A stretch of 62,791 bases of DNA from Betaproteobacteria bacterium (lineage in GTDB: Bacteria > Pseudomonadota > Gammaproteobacteria > Burkholderiales > Casimicrobiaceae): NCBI GenBank assembly GCA_004293675.1, contig READ01000034.1:1-62791 (forward strand). Direction: 5' to 3'. Of the stretch, positions 27,445 to 36,813 are shown in pieces; position 1 is the first letter of the stretch; each line of letters starts with the position of its first letter. The notes below the pieces were generated by a model. The model worked only from the letters and a program-made list of their open reading frames with translations. It was not told where the DNA came from and searched no databases. The position numbers were made by a program, and so were the translations under genes.

Positions 27445-28401
27445 CTAATCGAATTTCAACCCAGCCTTTTTAATCACCGGCACCCAAAGCGACTTAAAGC
27501 CATTGACCGTCGCTTGCGTTTTTTCGCGATCTGCGGTCACGGGCTCCATCTTTAGATTGACGAACTTTTCGCGAACTGCGGGTGTAGCCATGAGCGCGCT
27601 GATTTCTTTGGCGTAGCGAGCGAGCTTGTCAGCGGGCATCGTGTTTTTCGCGTAGAAAATATTCCATCCGTCCGCTTCAAGGTTTAGGCCTTGTTCCTTT
27701 AGCGTTGGTACGCCCGCAACACTTCGCGTGCCGCCCGATGTTGCCAAAATGCGCGCTTTGCCGCCTTCGTGTTGCGGCAGCAGCGTATCGAGCGCATCGA
27801 TGGCAACCGGCACGTGTCCGCCGAGCAAGTCATTGACGAGTGGCGCTGAGCCTTTGTAGCCGACGACGGGTACATCGGTGCCCGCCGCTTGTGCCACCAT
27901 CATCGCGAAAAAGTGTGGAATGCTGCCGGTCGCCGGTACGCCAAAGGTGGCCTTTGAACCGCTGGCTTTGAGCCACTTGTTTAGGTCGGCCATCGATTTA
28001 GCCTCGTGAGTGGCGCTCACCGCAACGCCCATTTCGTATCGCGTCACTTGCGACACGGGTGTGAAATCAGTATCAGGCTCATAGCCGATATTGCTGTAGA
28101 CGATCGGTGCGATCACCATGAGCGCCGGGTTGACCAGCACCAATACGTTGGCATCGTTAGGCATTTTTTTGATTTGCGCCATGGCGACTCGACCACCTGC
28201 GCCCACGATGTTTTCAACGATGACCGCTGTGCCCAGCTTGGGTTGCAATTCGTTGGCCAGAATGCGTGCGGCTTGATCTGATGTACCGCCCGGTGGGTAG
28301 GGCACGATCAGTCGCAGCGTGTTGTCCTGCGCGTTGGAAATTGCGGGCGCGATCAAGGCGGCACTTAGCGCGCAAAGGCCGAGAAATGTGCGTTTGTTCA
28401 T
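27445..28401 (-). CDS. Bug-family periplasmic solute-binding protein (TctC-like)
   Basis: A 318-aa extracytoplasmic binding protein of the tripartite tricarboxylate transporter receptor family, greatly expanded in Burkholderiales. The signal peptide (LGLCALSAALIAPAISNAQD) is followed by LRLIVPYPPGGTSDQAARILANEL, the carboxylate-binding PPGG loop, and VENIVGAGGRVAMAQI. No TctA/TctB membrane genes are nearby, so it is an orphan receptor, as most are. It is divergent from the MarR gene. Confidence 0.93.
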   Translation of the reverse strand: MNKRTFLGLCALSAALIAPAISNAQDNTLRLIVPYPPGGTSDQAARILANELQPKLGTAVIVENIVGAGGRVAMAQIKKMPNDANVLVLVNPALMVIAPIVYSNIGYEPDTDFTPVSQVTRYEMGVAVSATHEAKSMADLNKWLKASGSKATFGVPATGSIPHFFAMMVAQAAGTDVPVVGYKGSAPLVNDLLGGHVPVAIDALDTLLPQHEGGKARILATSGGTRSVAGVPTLKEQGLNLEADGWNIFYAKNTMPADKLARYAKEISALMATPAVREKFVNLKMEPVTADREKTQATVNGFKSLWVPVIKKAGLKFD

Positions 28402-28521
28402 TGAGTTATCTCCTGGTTGGTTGCGGCAATACGAACGTTTAAGCTCGAGCTTGGGTGTAGTTCGTCAGTCTACGCTTCAATGTTTTAATTGATCAAATCA
28501 ATCATTTTTTAAGAGTGCAGT

Positions 28522-29079
28522 ATGGCCCGCCCATCCTCAACGCGAACTGCGTCAAAGCCGCCCTCGGGAATACAAAATCCAGGGGGCTTACCCGAGCTAC
28601 TTCTCTATCGCGTCAGTCAGCTGCTGGCGGTGGCGGGTGCGCCGATCACGCGGCTTTGCGAAGGGCGTTTTGGTATCACGCGCCGCGAGTGGCGGCTCAT
28701 TGCGCTGCTTGCAGAGCGCGATGGCATCAGCTCATCCGCGCTTGCGGAGCGGGCGCAGCTTGATCGGGCTCGAACATCCCGAAGCCTCACGGCGCTCGCG
28801 GAGAAGCGGCTCATCACGCGGCGCAGCACCACAGGTGACGGTCGCGCCGTTCGCATTCAGCTCACAGCGAGTGGACGGACGTTGTTCGAATCGCTTTGGC
28901 CGCTCGCGGTCGATCATCACCGCCAGCTTTTGCAGTGCCTTACGCCCACCCAAATTGGCGCGGTTGATAGCGCGCTAACGGCGCTTCACGCTAGAGCAGA
29001 GCAGCTCTTGCTTGCCTATCCTGATTTGCCGCTTGCAGATCGACGGCGCGGCGCAGCGCGCCGATTGACGAATGTTTAG
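28522..29079 (+). CDS. MarR-family transcriptional regulator
   Basis: The 185-aa winged-helix protein has a disordered N-terminal tail of about 22 residues, then LLLYRVSQLLAVAGAPITRLCEGRFGITRREWRLIALL, recognition helix SSSALAERAQLDRARTSRSLTALAEKRLI, and the wing TTGDGRAVRIQLTASGRTLFE. It is divergent from the Bug-type gene (120 bp between starts), so it probably regulates that gene. Ligand unknown. Confidence 0.88.
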   Translation: MARPSSTRTASKPPSGIQNPGGLPELLLYRVSQLLAVAGAPITRLCEGRFGITRREWRLIALLAERDGISSSALAERAQLDRARTSRSLTALAEKRLITRRSTTGDGRAVRIQLTASGRTLFESLWPLAVDHHRQLLQCLTPTQIGAVDSALTALHARAEQLLLAYPDLPLADRRRGAARRLTNV

Positions 29080-29127
29080 CACCACGTAGTCTGCGGGCAA
29101 TGAAGTAATACAGCAATTTTATTAAAT

Positions 29128-29211
29128 GCCTCATTAAATAAGGCTTACGCTAGATTTACTTTTATATTTGAAATTACGTAAAAATGTTATGAAGCCCTTA
29201 TTTATCATGGC
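29128..29211. repeat. 84-bp paired-dyad element, copy C
   Basis: Dyads GCC-TCATTAAATAA-GGC (29128-29144) and CCC-TTATTTATCAT-GGC (29195-29211) start 67 bp apart. The central dyad ATTT-G-AAAT is centred at 29170, the midpoint. It lies in the convergent gap between the MarR gene and the ABC ATPase gene. Confidence 0.78.
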
Positions 29212-29282
29212 ATCAGACGGTAAAGCCAGGATTCAAACTCAATGTATCGTGATTTTTCGCTCGAGTTGACCTGTGCGCAGCG

Positions 29283-30074
29283 CTACGCCACGTTTTGCAA
29301 CTGCTGCGAAGCAATCACCTCAGCGCGGACCTGCTCGGTCAGCTCCGCTTTGAGCTCGCTAAAGACCGGCGTAGTCTTCATCGAATAGTGACGCGGGTGC
29401 GGTAGCGGCACCACACGATCAAGCTTGATGCGACCGGGGCGAGCGCTCATCACGACCACGCGCGACGCCATGAACACGGCTTCATCGATGTCGTGCGTGA
29501 CAAAGAGCACCGTCTTTCGTTCGGCCTCCCAAATACCCAGCAGCAGCTCTTGCATCAGCTCCCGCGTTTGATGATCGAGCGCACCGAAGGGCTCGTCCAT
29601 CAGAAGCATTCGTGGGTTGTTAGCCAGCGCCCGTGCGAGCGCTGTGCGCTGCTGCATGCCGCCGGAGAGCTGCTTGGGAAAGTGTTGCTCGCAGCCTCGG
29701 AGTCCCACTTTGCCGATGAACGCGTTGGCAATGTCCAGTTGCTCGGCGCGAGGCAAGTTTCGTTCACGCAATCCAAAGCAGACGTTGTCGAGCACGGTGA
29801 GCCACGGAAACAAGGTGTAGCTTTGAAATACCATGCCGCGGTCAGGGCCGGGCCCAACGATGCGCTTGCCATCGAGCAACACTTCCCCCGAACTTTGCGA
29901 ATCGAGTCCTGCAACGATTCGCAGCAAGGTGCTTTTGCCGCAACCCGAAGGTCCAAGAATGGTGATGAAGTCGTTTTCTTCGACCGTCAGATCGGTGGCC
30001 TGAAGCGCCAAAGTTGGAGCGCGCCCGGCGGTTTCAAAGCTGCGCGAAACGCCGCGAACGGATAGGATGCTCAT
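29283..30074 (-). CDS. ABC transporter ATPase, NitT/TauT (SsuB-like) family
   Basis: A 263-aa nucleotide-binding subunit with Walker A LGPSGCGKSTLLR, Q-loop VFQSYTLFPWLTV, signature LSGGMQQR and Walker B MLLMDEPFGALD, followed by the His-loop FVTHDIDEAV, as in nitrate/taurine/sulfonate importers. It is last of the three genes SBP-permease-ATPase on the minus strand, directly downstream of hutUH, so it may import histidine, urocanate or a related compound; that is inference from position. Confidence 0.92.
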   Translation of the reverse strand: MSILSVRGVSRSFETAGRAPTLALQATDLTVEENDFITILGPSGCGKSTLLRIVAGLDSQSSGEVLLDGKRIVGPGPDRGMVFQSYTLFPWLTVLDNVCFGLRERNLPRAEQLDIANAFIGKVGLRGCEQHFPKQLSGGMQQRTALARALANNPRMLLMDEPFGALDHQTRELMQELLLGIWEAERKTVLFVTHDIDEAVFMASRVVVMSARPGRIKLDRVVPLPHPRHYSMKTTPVFSELKAELTEQVRAEVIASQQLQNVA

Positions 30075-30077
30075 CGT

Positions 30078-30857
30078 CTATTTCCCCAACTGCGCCCATG
30101 GAAACAGGCGGCGATTCATCCATTTGAAAAACAAATCGCTCGCGAGTCCAATGAGTCCGATGACGATGATGCCAAAGATAATTTGGTCGGTTGCCAAGAG
30201 CGCTTGACTGTCGGTGATCATGTGTCCGATACCGCTCGACGCGCCGATCAATTCAGCCACGATGACGTAAGTCCAAGCCCAACCGAGCACCATCCGCAAA
30301 ATCTCTGCAATCTCGGGCGCTGCGCCGGGAATCAATACGCGCTTGACCAAGCTCGCGTCACTCGCGCCCAGGGTGTAGGCCGCCTCCACCAAATCGCGGC
30401 GCGTGTTACCAACGACCACAGCGATCATCAGTACCAATTGAAAAAATGAACCGATGAAAATCACCGCGAGTTTTTGCGCCTCGCCAATGCCAGCCCACAA
30501 AATCAATAACGGAATAAACGCCGAAGCGGGCAGGTAGCGCGCGAACGAAACGAAGGGCTCAAAAAAAGCCTCAATCGGTTTGTAGGCGCCCATCATCACA
30601 CCGAGCGGCAGCGCGATGGCGGCAGCAATCACAAACCCGCCAACGACCCGCCACACCGTCATTCCAATATCCACCAAAAAGCCCATTTCGGTGAGTAGCG
30701 TGTATCCACCCTTCAACATCTTGAGCGGATCCGCCAAGAAAATCGGCGACACCCAACCACTGAACGTTACGGCCGACCAGAGCGCAACGAAGAGTACAAA
30801 AAACGAAATGCCCAACGCCACCTTCGTAGCCGGGAGAACAGGGGTGAGAGGTTTCAT
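30078..30857 (-). CDS. ABC transporter permease, NitT/TauT family
   Basis: The 259-aa membrane subunit has about six transmembrane segments. The EAA loop reads EAAYTLGASDASLVKRVLIPGAAPEI. The first segment is ALGISFFVLFVALWSAVTFSG. I take ATG 30857; the longer form would start with TTG. It is separated from the ATPase gene by 3 bp. Partner of the binding protein at 31082-32026. Confidence 0.9.
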   Translation of the reverse strand: MKPLTPVLPATKVALGISFFVLFVALWSAVTFSGWVSPIFLADPLKMLKGGYTLLTEMGFLVDIGMTVWRVVGGFVIAAAIALPLGVMMGAYKPIEAFFEPFVSFARYLPASAFIPLLILWAGIGEAQKLAVIFIGSFFQLVLMIAVVVGNTRRDLVEAAYTLGASDASLVKRVLIPGAAPEIAEILRMVLGWAWTYVIVAELIGASSGIGHMITDSQALLATDQIIFGIIVIGLIGLASDLFFKWMNRRLFPWAQLGK

Positions 30858-30906
30858 GATCTTTGTTATTGCGCGCGCCAAGACGTTGGTTAGCGGGTCT
30901 CTAAGT

Positions 30907-31073
30907 TCCCCTCTCCCGCAGGCGGGAGAGGGGCTAGGGGTGAGGGTGCGGTGCGAAAGAGGACAGGTTTTCGGAGCACGCGCTAGGCGAAACCACTGGC
31001 GTCATCACCACTAAAGCTGCTCGGTTCACCACACCCTCACCCCAACCCTCTCCCGCCTGCGGGAGAGGGAGTC
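30907..31073. repeat. Pair of 'ccctctcccgc...gcgggagaggg' palindromes in inverted orientation
   Basis: Two hairpins (cccctctcccgcaggcgggagaggggc near 30909-30935 and ccctctcccgcctgcgggagaggg near 31048-31071) carry outward 'aggggtgagggt' and 'accctcacccc' arms. The whole is a large inverted repeat around about 90 bp. It lies in the 224-bp gap between the binding-protein and permease genes and could attenuate permease-ATPase expression relative to the binding protein. It shares arms with 67-155. Confidence 0.75.
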
Positions 31074-31081
31074 ACACCGAA

Positions 31082-32026
31082 TTATTTGATAAATCGTGTG
31101 TCAGCCAATTTCGTCAAATCAGGAATAGATTTGATGATGCCCGCTTCAAGCAGCAAGTCGGCTGCTTCTTTGCTGAATGCAGCATGCTCACCTGCGAAGA
31201 ATTTCTGGTTCGCAGCGCGGTCTTGCCAACGTAAAAACGCTTGACTCTTTTCGAATGCTTCGCCTGTTTGCTTCACATCCGCACCCATGATTTCGAAGCT
31301 CTTTTTCGGCTCAGCTTTAATCATCTCGAGCGCATCAAAGTAGGCATTAGCCAAACCCTGGGCGGCCTTCGAATTGTCGGCGAGGAATTTCGGCGTACAA
31401 CCGAAGGTATCCATCACCATGGGGTAATCGAGCGTGGTGGCGATGATCTTTCCAGCCTCTGGTTTAGCGCGAACGCTTGAGAGGAAGGGTTCGTAGGTCA
31501 TGGCTGCATCAATGTCACTGTTGCCTGCGATCATGGCGTTGGCGGCCGCTTGGGGCTCCAAGTTAACGATTTTGACGTCTTTCAACGACATGCCGTTTTT
31601 CTTGAGCATCCACGCCAGCGCGAAGTAAGGAGCGGTGCCCGGCGCACTAGCCGCGACGGTCTTTCCTTTCAAATCAGTGATCTTTCCAATGTTGGGTTTG
31701 ACCACCATACCGTCCGCGCCAAAGCTCTTGTCCAACTGAAAAATTTGGGTCGTGGTGACGCCCGCGGCGTTCCAGCCGATCCATGTTTCAACGGTCGTTG
31801 CCGCACATTGAATGTCGCCCGATGCAATCGCTAGGTGGCGATCTTTCTGCGGGATTTTCTTGATCGTGACATCAAGGCCGTGCTTCTTGAACAGGCCCGC
31901 TTCTTTTGCAAGCGTGAGCGGCGCAAAGCCCGTCCAGCCCGACATGCCGATAGCCACTTTGGTTTCTTGCGCAATGGCGGACGCGCTTAGTGCGCAAAAA
32001 CTCAGTGCAAGAGCGATTTTTTTCAC
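31082..32026 (-). CDS. ABC transporter substrate-binding protein, NitT/TauT (SsuA-like) family
   Basis: A 314-aa periplasmic protein. The signal peptide MKKIALALSFCALSASAIAQE is followed by IGMSGWTGFAPLTLAKEAGLFKKHGLDV, the standard opening of SsuA/TauA/ThiY-like proteins, and GDIQCAATTVETWIGWNAAG. Ligand unknown; genes of this family beside catabolic operons usually bind the catabolic substrate. It lies 74 bp from the hutH stop on the same strand, so the hut promoter may extend into it. Confidence 0.9.
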   Translation of the reverse strand: MKKIALALSFCALSASAIAQETKVAIGMSGWTGFAPLTLAKEAGLFKKHGLDVTIKKIPQKDRHLAIASGDIQCAATTVETWIGWNAAGVTTTQIFQLDKSFGADGMVVKPNIGKITDLKGKTVAASAPGTAPYFALAWMLKKNGMSLKDVKIVNLEPQAAANAMIAGNSDIDAAMTYEPFLSSVRAKPEAGKIIATTLDYPMVMDTFGCTPKFLADNSKAAQGLANAYFDALEMIKAEPKKSFEIMGADVKQTGEAFEKSQAFLRWQDRAANQKFFAGEHAAFSKEAADLLLEAGIIKSIPDLTKLADTRFIK

Positions 32027-32100
32027 GGTCAGTTCCTTTTCTCTAAAAAATTGAAAGTGTCAGTTGATGAATGAAAATTCAATGTTTGAATGTTGCTGCA

Positions 32101-33654
32101 TTACACCGGAATCCACAACGCAGGCAAACCCGGAATCGATCTAAACACGCGGGACAGCGCCCCATTGCGAACGAGTTGGGTCGCTCGTTCGATATCGGGT
32201 GCCAAATAGCGATCGGTCATGATGGTCAGACACGCTGCTCTTAGCAAGCCGTGTGCCTCTTCGAGCGCCGCAGATGATTTCAGCGGTCGCAAAAAATCAA
32301 CGCCCTGAGCGCTCGCCAACAATTCAATGCCCAAAATGTGCGCCGTGTTGGCGATCATGGCCTGTAGACGACGCGCGGCAAAGGTTGCCATTGACACATG
32401 GTCCTCTTGATTGGCCGAGGTGGGCAGACTGTCAACGCTGGCTGGATGGGCCAGCGATTTGTTTTCGCTCGCCAGCGAAGCAGCGGTCACATGCGCGATC
32501 ATGAATCCAGAGTTGAGGCCCGCGTTCGATGTGAGAAACGGCGGCAGACGCGACACGCTGCCGTCGATCAACATTGCGATGCGGCGCTCGGCAATCGCGC
32601 CGACTTCAGCGATGGCCACAGCCATTGCATCGGCGGCCAGCGCCACGGGCTCGGCATGAAAGTTTCCACCCGAAATCATCTCGTGGGTATCGGCAAACAC
32701 CAGCGGGTTGTCGGTGACTGCGTTGGCTTCCCGCAACAGCACCAGCGCCGCATGCCGCAGTTGATCCAGACATGCGCCAACCACCTGCGGTTGGCAGCGC
32801 AGGCAATACGGGTCTTGCACTCGGTCGTCGTCTTCTTCGTGCGAATGACGAATTTCACTACCCGCCAACAGCGCTCGGTAATACTGCGCCACATCAATTT
32901 GCCCCGGTTGCCCGCGCACCGCATGAATGCGTGGGTCGAACGGACCATCGCTACCGCGCGCGGCATCAACGGTTAGCGCGCCGATGACCAACGCTGATTC
33001 AAGTACCGGCTCGAAGCTAAACAACGCGTGGAGCGCGAGTGCGGCTGATGTCTGCGTGCCGTTGATGAGCGCTAGACCTTCTTTTGCCGCAAGGCGAAGT
33101 GGCGCGATGCCTGCCTTTGCCATTGCCGCTGCCGCTGGAATTCGCTTGCCGTCTTCAAGCATTTCACCCTCGCCAATGAGGGCGAGCGTCATGTGCGCCA
33201 ACGGTGCCAGATCGCCTGACGCACCCACCGAACCTTGACTCGGCACGTAGGGCGTTAAGCCCGCGTTGTAGACCGCCAAGAGCGTATCAACGACCGTTTC
33301 GCGAACACCCGAATAGCCTCGCGCCAAACTCGCCGCTTTGAGCGCCAGCATGAGCCGCACCACGGCGGGTGCCAGTGGTTCGCCCACACCTACTGAATGT
33401 GAACGAATCAAATTGAGTTGCAGGGTGTCGAGCTCGGCGTTGCTGATGCGCTGATTGGCGAGCTTGCCGAAACCCGTGTTGACGCCGTACACCGCTGCGC
33501 TGCCTGCCGCCGCTTTGGCAACAATGGCGTGGCTCGCGCGAATGGCTTCAACAGCAGAATCGGGTATCGAAAGCGTCACGCCGCCGCTATGTAGCGCTTG
33601 CAAATCGTCAAGCGATAGAGCACCAATGTTGAGCAAAAAATTCCTCACGCTCAC
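32101..33654 (-). CDS. hutH: Histidine ammonia-lyase
   Basis: First step of histidine degradation, eliminating ammonia to give trans-urocanate. In 517 aa the MIO cofactor forms from Ala-Ser-Gly in [15 protein letters not shown] (residues about 140-155). Other signatures are [27 protein letters not shown]..., and [13 protein letters not shown]. Its start overlaps the hutU stop by 4 bp. Confidence 0.97.
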   Translation of the reverse strand: MSVRNFLLNIGALSLDDLQALHSGGVTLSIPDSAVEAIRASHAIVAKAAAGSAAVYGVNTGFGKLANQRISNAELDTLQLNLIRSHSVGVGEPLAPAVVRLMLALKAASLARGYSGVRETVVDTLLAVYNAGLTPYVPSQGSVGASGDLAPLAHMTLALIGEGEMLEDGKRIPAAAAMAKAGIAPLRLAAKEGLALINGTQTSAALALHALFSFEPVLESALVIGALTVDAARGSDGPFDPRIHAVRGQPGQIDVAQYYRALLAGSEIRHSHEEDDDRVQDPYCLRCQPQVVGACLDQLRHAALVLLREANAVTDNPLVFADTHEMISGGNFHAEPVALAADAMAVAIAEVGAIAERRIAMLIDGSVSRLPPFLTSNAGLNSGFMIAHVTAASLASENKSLAHPASVDSLPTSANQEDHVSMATFAARRLQAMIANTAHILGIELLASAQGVDFLRPLKSSAALEEAHGLLRAACLTIMTDRYLAPDIERATQLVRNGALSRVFRSIPGLPALWIPV

Positions 33655-35354
33655 TGACCCAGCATTGGCATGTTGAGTTTGTTTTCACGAGCGCTTTGTT
33701 TGGCGATCTCGTAGCCCGCATCGGCATGCCGCATCACGCCCGTCGCTGGGTCATTCCACAGCACACGCTCAACGCGTTTGGCCGCAGCCTCGGTGCCGTC
33801 ACACACGACAACCACGCCAGAGTGTTGCGAATAGCCCATGCCCACGCCGCCGCCGTGGTGCAGCGAAACCCAGGTCGCGCCGCCCGCCGTGTTCAAAAGT
33901 GCATTGAGAAGCGGCCAATCAGACACTGCATCCGATCCATCCATCATCGATTCCGTTTCCCGATTAGGTGAAGCCACAGAGCCTGAGTCAAGATGGTCGC
34001 GACCGATCACGATGGGCGCTTTGAGTTCGCCCGATTTCACCATCTCGTTAAACGCTAATCCTGCGATGTGCCGCTCATTGAGCCCGATCCAACAAATGCG
34101 TGCTGGCAGGCCCTGAAAGGCAATGCGCTCGCCCGCCATATCGAGCCAACGATGCAGCGCTTTGTTCTGCGGAAAAAGTTCTTTCATCTTTGCGTCGGTC
34201 TTGCGAATGTCTTCGGGATCACCCGACAGCGCGACCCAGCGAAATGGCCCGACGCCACGACAAAACAGCGGACGAATATAGGCGGGCACGAAGCCCGGAA
34301 AGTCGAACGCGCGCGTGACCCCTTGATCAAACGCTACTTGCCGAATGTTGTTGCCGTAATCAACCGTTGGCACGCCCATGTCAACAAAGTCAATCATGGC
34401 CTGAACGTGTGCAGCGCAAGATTTTGCGGCGGCTTCACGCAGTCGTGGAAACTGCGATTCATCGGCGCGAGCGGCTTGCCACTGCTGCAGCGTCCAACCC
34501 GCGGGTAAATAGCCGTTGACCAAGTCGTGTGCTGATGTTTGATCGGTCACCAAATCGGGGCGAATGCTGCCCGCTTTGGCGCGACGAACCAGCTCAGGTA
34601 GCAGCTCGGCCGCGTTACCCAGAAGGCCGATTGAAATCGCTTTTTTCTCTGCGGTATAGCGCTTGATTCTCTGCAATGCGTCATCAAGGTCCGTGGCCTG
34701 TTCATCCAAATAGCGAGTGCGTAATCTAAAGTCGATGCTGGATTGTTGGCATTCAATGTTGAGCGAGCATGCGCCTGCGAAGCTTGCTGCGAGAGGTTGC
34801 GCGCCGCCCATGCCGCCAAGCCCAGCCGTCAAAATCCACCGACCTTCTAAGCTCCCGCCGTAGTGCTGGCGACCGGCTTCGACAAAAGTCTCGTAGGTGC
34901 CTTGCACAATCCCTTGAGTGCCGATGTAAATCCACGAGCCCGCAGTCATTTGGCCGTACATCATCAAGCCCTTGCGATCCAATTCGTCGAAGTGCTCCCA
35001 TGTCGCCCACTTAGGCACCAAATTGGAATTGGCGATCAAGACGCGCGGTGCGTCGGCATGGGTGCGAAACACGCCTACTGGCTTGCCGGACTGAATGAGC
35101 AAGGTTTCGTCATCGTTGAGCTCGCGCAGACTCTTCAAAATCGCATCGAAGCACTCCCAATTGCGCGCCGCTTTGCCAATGCCACCGTACACCACTAAGG
35201 CGTCTGGGTTCTCAGCAACTTCGGGATCGAGATTGTTTTGCAACATCCGGTAGGCCGCTTCGGTGAGCCAACTCTTGCAGGTCATCGAACTACCTCTAGG
35301 CGCGCGAACGGGGCGTGGGAGGGATCGAATGGCGGGCTGATTGGGATTTGTCAT
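33651..35354 (-). CDS. hutU: Urocanate hydratase
   Basis: NAD-dependent urocanase converting urocanate to imidazolonepropionate. It has 567 aa, with [32 protein letters not shown] near the N-terminus, the NAD domain opening [16 protein letters not shown], and the C-terminal [17 protein letters not shown] and [19 protein letters not shown]. It is divergent from hutC across 71 bp that contain the operator candidate, and coupled to hutH. Confidence 0.97.
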   Translation of the reverse strand: MTNPNQPAIRSLPRPVRAPRGSSMTCKSWLTEAAYRMLQNNLDPEVAENPDALVVYGGIGKAARNWECFDAILKSLRELNDDETLLIQSGKPVGVFRTHADAPRVLIANSNLVPKWATWEHFDELDRKGLMMYGQMTAGSWIYIGTQGIVQGTYETFVEAGRQHYGGSLEGRWILTAGLGGMGGAQPLAASFAGACSLNIECQQSSIDFRLRTRYLDEQATDLDDALQRIKRYTAEKKAISIGLLGNAAELLPELVRRAKAGSIRPDLVTDQTSAHDLVNGYLPAGWTLQQWQAARADESQFPRLREAAAKSCAAHVQAMIDFVDMGVPTVDYGNNIRQVAFDQGVTRAFDFPGFVPAYIRPLFCRGVGPFRWVALSGDPEDIRKTDAKMKELFPQNKALHRWLDMAGERIAFQGLPARICWIGLNERHIAGLAFNEMVKSGELKAPIVIGRDHLDSGSVASPNRETESMMDGSDAVSDWPLLNALLNTAGGATWVSLHHGGGVGMGYSQHSGVVVVCDGTEAAAKRVERVLWNDPATGVMRHADAGYEIAKQSARENKLNMPMLGQ

Positions 35355-35390
35355 AGTGCCTGTGCGAATTGAGATTTTCGATAACTATAC

Positions 35391-35402
35391 TTGTCTAGAC
35401 AA
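35391..35402. promoter_or_regulatory. Candidate HutC operator between hutU and hutC
   Basis: A perfect 12-bp palindrome, TTGTCTAGACAA, lies 24 bp before hutC and 37 bp before hutU, inside the only divergent promoter region of the hut locus. It resembles the TTGT...ACAA half-sites of known HutC operators. One operator could control both arms. Confidence 0.7.
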
Positions 35403-35425
35403 CACTATGCAAGTAGCATTTCAGG

Positions 35426-36205
35426 ATGCCCGTTTTTTCACAGTCTTCCACTATAAAACCTAAGCGAGCCCAGCTTGATCGTTCGGTCGCAGGCGCAATA
35501 TCGGCACAGGCTCCGTTTGAGCGGATCAAACATTATTTGAAGAGCGGACTGGCTACAGGCGTCTGGCCACCGGGCGCTTTGATGCCGTCTGAATCAGAGC
35601 TGGTTGCGCAATTTAGCGTCAGCCGGATGACGGTGGGGCGCGCCATCCGCGAGCTGCAGCAAGAGGGCCTTGTGGAGCGAACGCAGGGGGTTGGTACCTT
35701 TGCCGCAGAACTCCACCGTGTTTCATCGTCACTGACGATTCGCGATATTCACGAGGAAATTGTTGGCCGAGGTCATGTGCACCGTGCTACGGTACATCTA
35801 AAGCGGGCTGAGCGTGCCAGTGCCTCGATTGCCAAACGTCTTGACGTGAAACTCAACTCAGTGGTGTTCCACACACTACTGGTGCATCATGAAAATGGCG
35901 TTCCGTTGCAATGTGAGGATCGATTTGTGAACCCTATCTGTGCCCCAGATTACCTGTCGGTCGACTTCACCGAGGTGACGCCAACACACTATTTGTTTCA
36001 GGTTGCGCCACTCATTGAAGCGCAGTTTTCTGTAGAGGCAGGATTACCCAGCTCGCGAGAAGCGAAGCTACTTCAAATGAGCGCCGCAGAGCCCTGCCTG
36101 ATCGTATCGCGGCGTACCGTCAATCGTGACACGCCTATCACGTTTGCGCGGCTGGTGCACCCGGCCAGCCGATATCAAATCGATAGTGTGTTTAAACCGT
36201 ATTGA
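35426..36205 (+). CDS. hutC: Histidine utilisation repressor HutC (GntR/HutC family)
   Basis: A 259-aa urocanate-responsive repressor. The N-terminal winged HTH (about 30-100) reads ALMPSESELVAQFSVSRMTVGRAIRELQQEGLVERTQGVGTF. The C-terminal UTRA effector domain includes HHENGVPLQCEDRFVNP and TPTHYLFQVAPL. It is first gene of hutCDIGF and faces hutUH across the operator candidate. Confidence 0.93.
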   Translation: MPVFSQSSTIKPKRAQLDRSVAGAISAQAPFERIKHYLKSGLATGVWPPGALMPSESELVAQFSVSRMTVGRAIRELQQEGLVERTQGVGTFAAELHRVSSSLTIRDIHEEIVGRGHVHRATVHLKRAERASASIAKRLDVKLNSVVFHTLLVHHENGVPLQCEDRFVNPICAPDYLSVDFTEVTPTHYLFQVAPLIEAQFSVEAGLPSSREAKLLQMSAAEPCLIVSRRTVNRDTPITFARLVHPASRYQIDSVFKPY

Positions 36206-36207
36206 TC

Positions 36208-36813
36208 ATGCAACCAAACATTGTTTCGCTGCGCAATGTAAACGCTCAGCCTTGGAAAAATGGTGGCGGTGTTACGTTTCCGCTGCTGTGTTGGCCAACC
36301 GAGCGGGATTGGGCGCTGCGCATTAGCGTGGCGCAAATTGATCGCGATGGTCCCTTTTCAGTGTTTCCACAGATTCATCGATTCATCACAACGCTCGACG
36401 GCGACGGCATTCGTTTAGGCGCACCGCTAAACATCGAGCTTCGCCCAGGGGCTCCTGTACTGGCGTGGCCGGGCGAGATCGCGCCGCATTGCACGCTGAT
36501 CGGAAATGTCACGCGCGATCTCAACGCGATGGTTGACTCGAAACGCGCTAAGGGTTGGATGCGCGATGTTGAGGGTTCAGTTGGCGACTCGTCTATCTTT
36601 GATTTATCGGAAGAGAAAATGCGTCCATCCGTTTGTGGATTCTTTACGCTGGGTCGCGCACGATTGATTGATGCGGGTGCGCTTGTCGAATTGCCTGAAG
36701 CGACGCTGGTGTGGTCGGAGCAACAGACAGGTCAAGCGGGCGATTCGAAAGCTTGGCGCATCGAAGGCAAGGAGAGACTTTGGAGTTTTCAATGCAGTCT
36801 GGTGGCGCAATGA
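36208..36813 (+). CDS. hutD: HutD family protein
   Basis: A 201-aa bicupin of the HutD/Ves family, thought to limit histidine-pathway flux rather than catalyse a step. The NAQPWKNGGGVT opening, WALRISVAQIDRDGPFSVFPQIHRFITTLDG and PRG-like LIGNVTRDLNAMVD segment are characteristic. ATG 36208 follows the hutC stop by 2 bp; a TTG at 36202 overlaps hutC. It overlaps hutI by 4 bp. Confidence 0.9.
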   Translation: MQPNIVSLRNVNAQPWKNGGGVTFPLLCWPTERDWALRISVAQIDRDGPFSVFPQIHRFITTLDGDGIRLGAPLNIELRPGAPVLAWPGEIAPHCTLIGNVTRDLNAMVDSKRAKGWMRDVEGSVGDSSIFDLSEEKMRPSVCGFFTLGRARLIDAGALVELPEATLVWSEQQTGQAGDSKAWRIEGKERLWSFQCSLVAQ

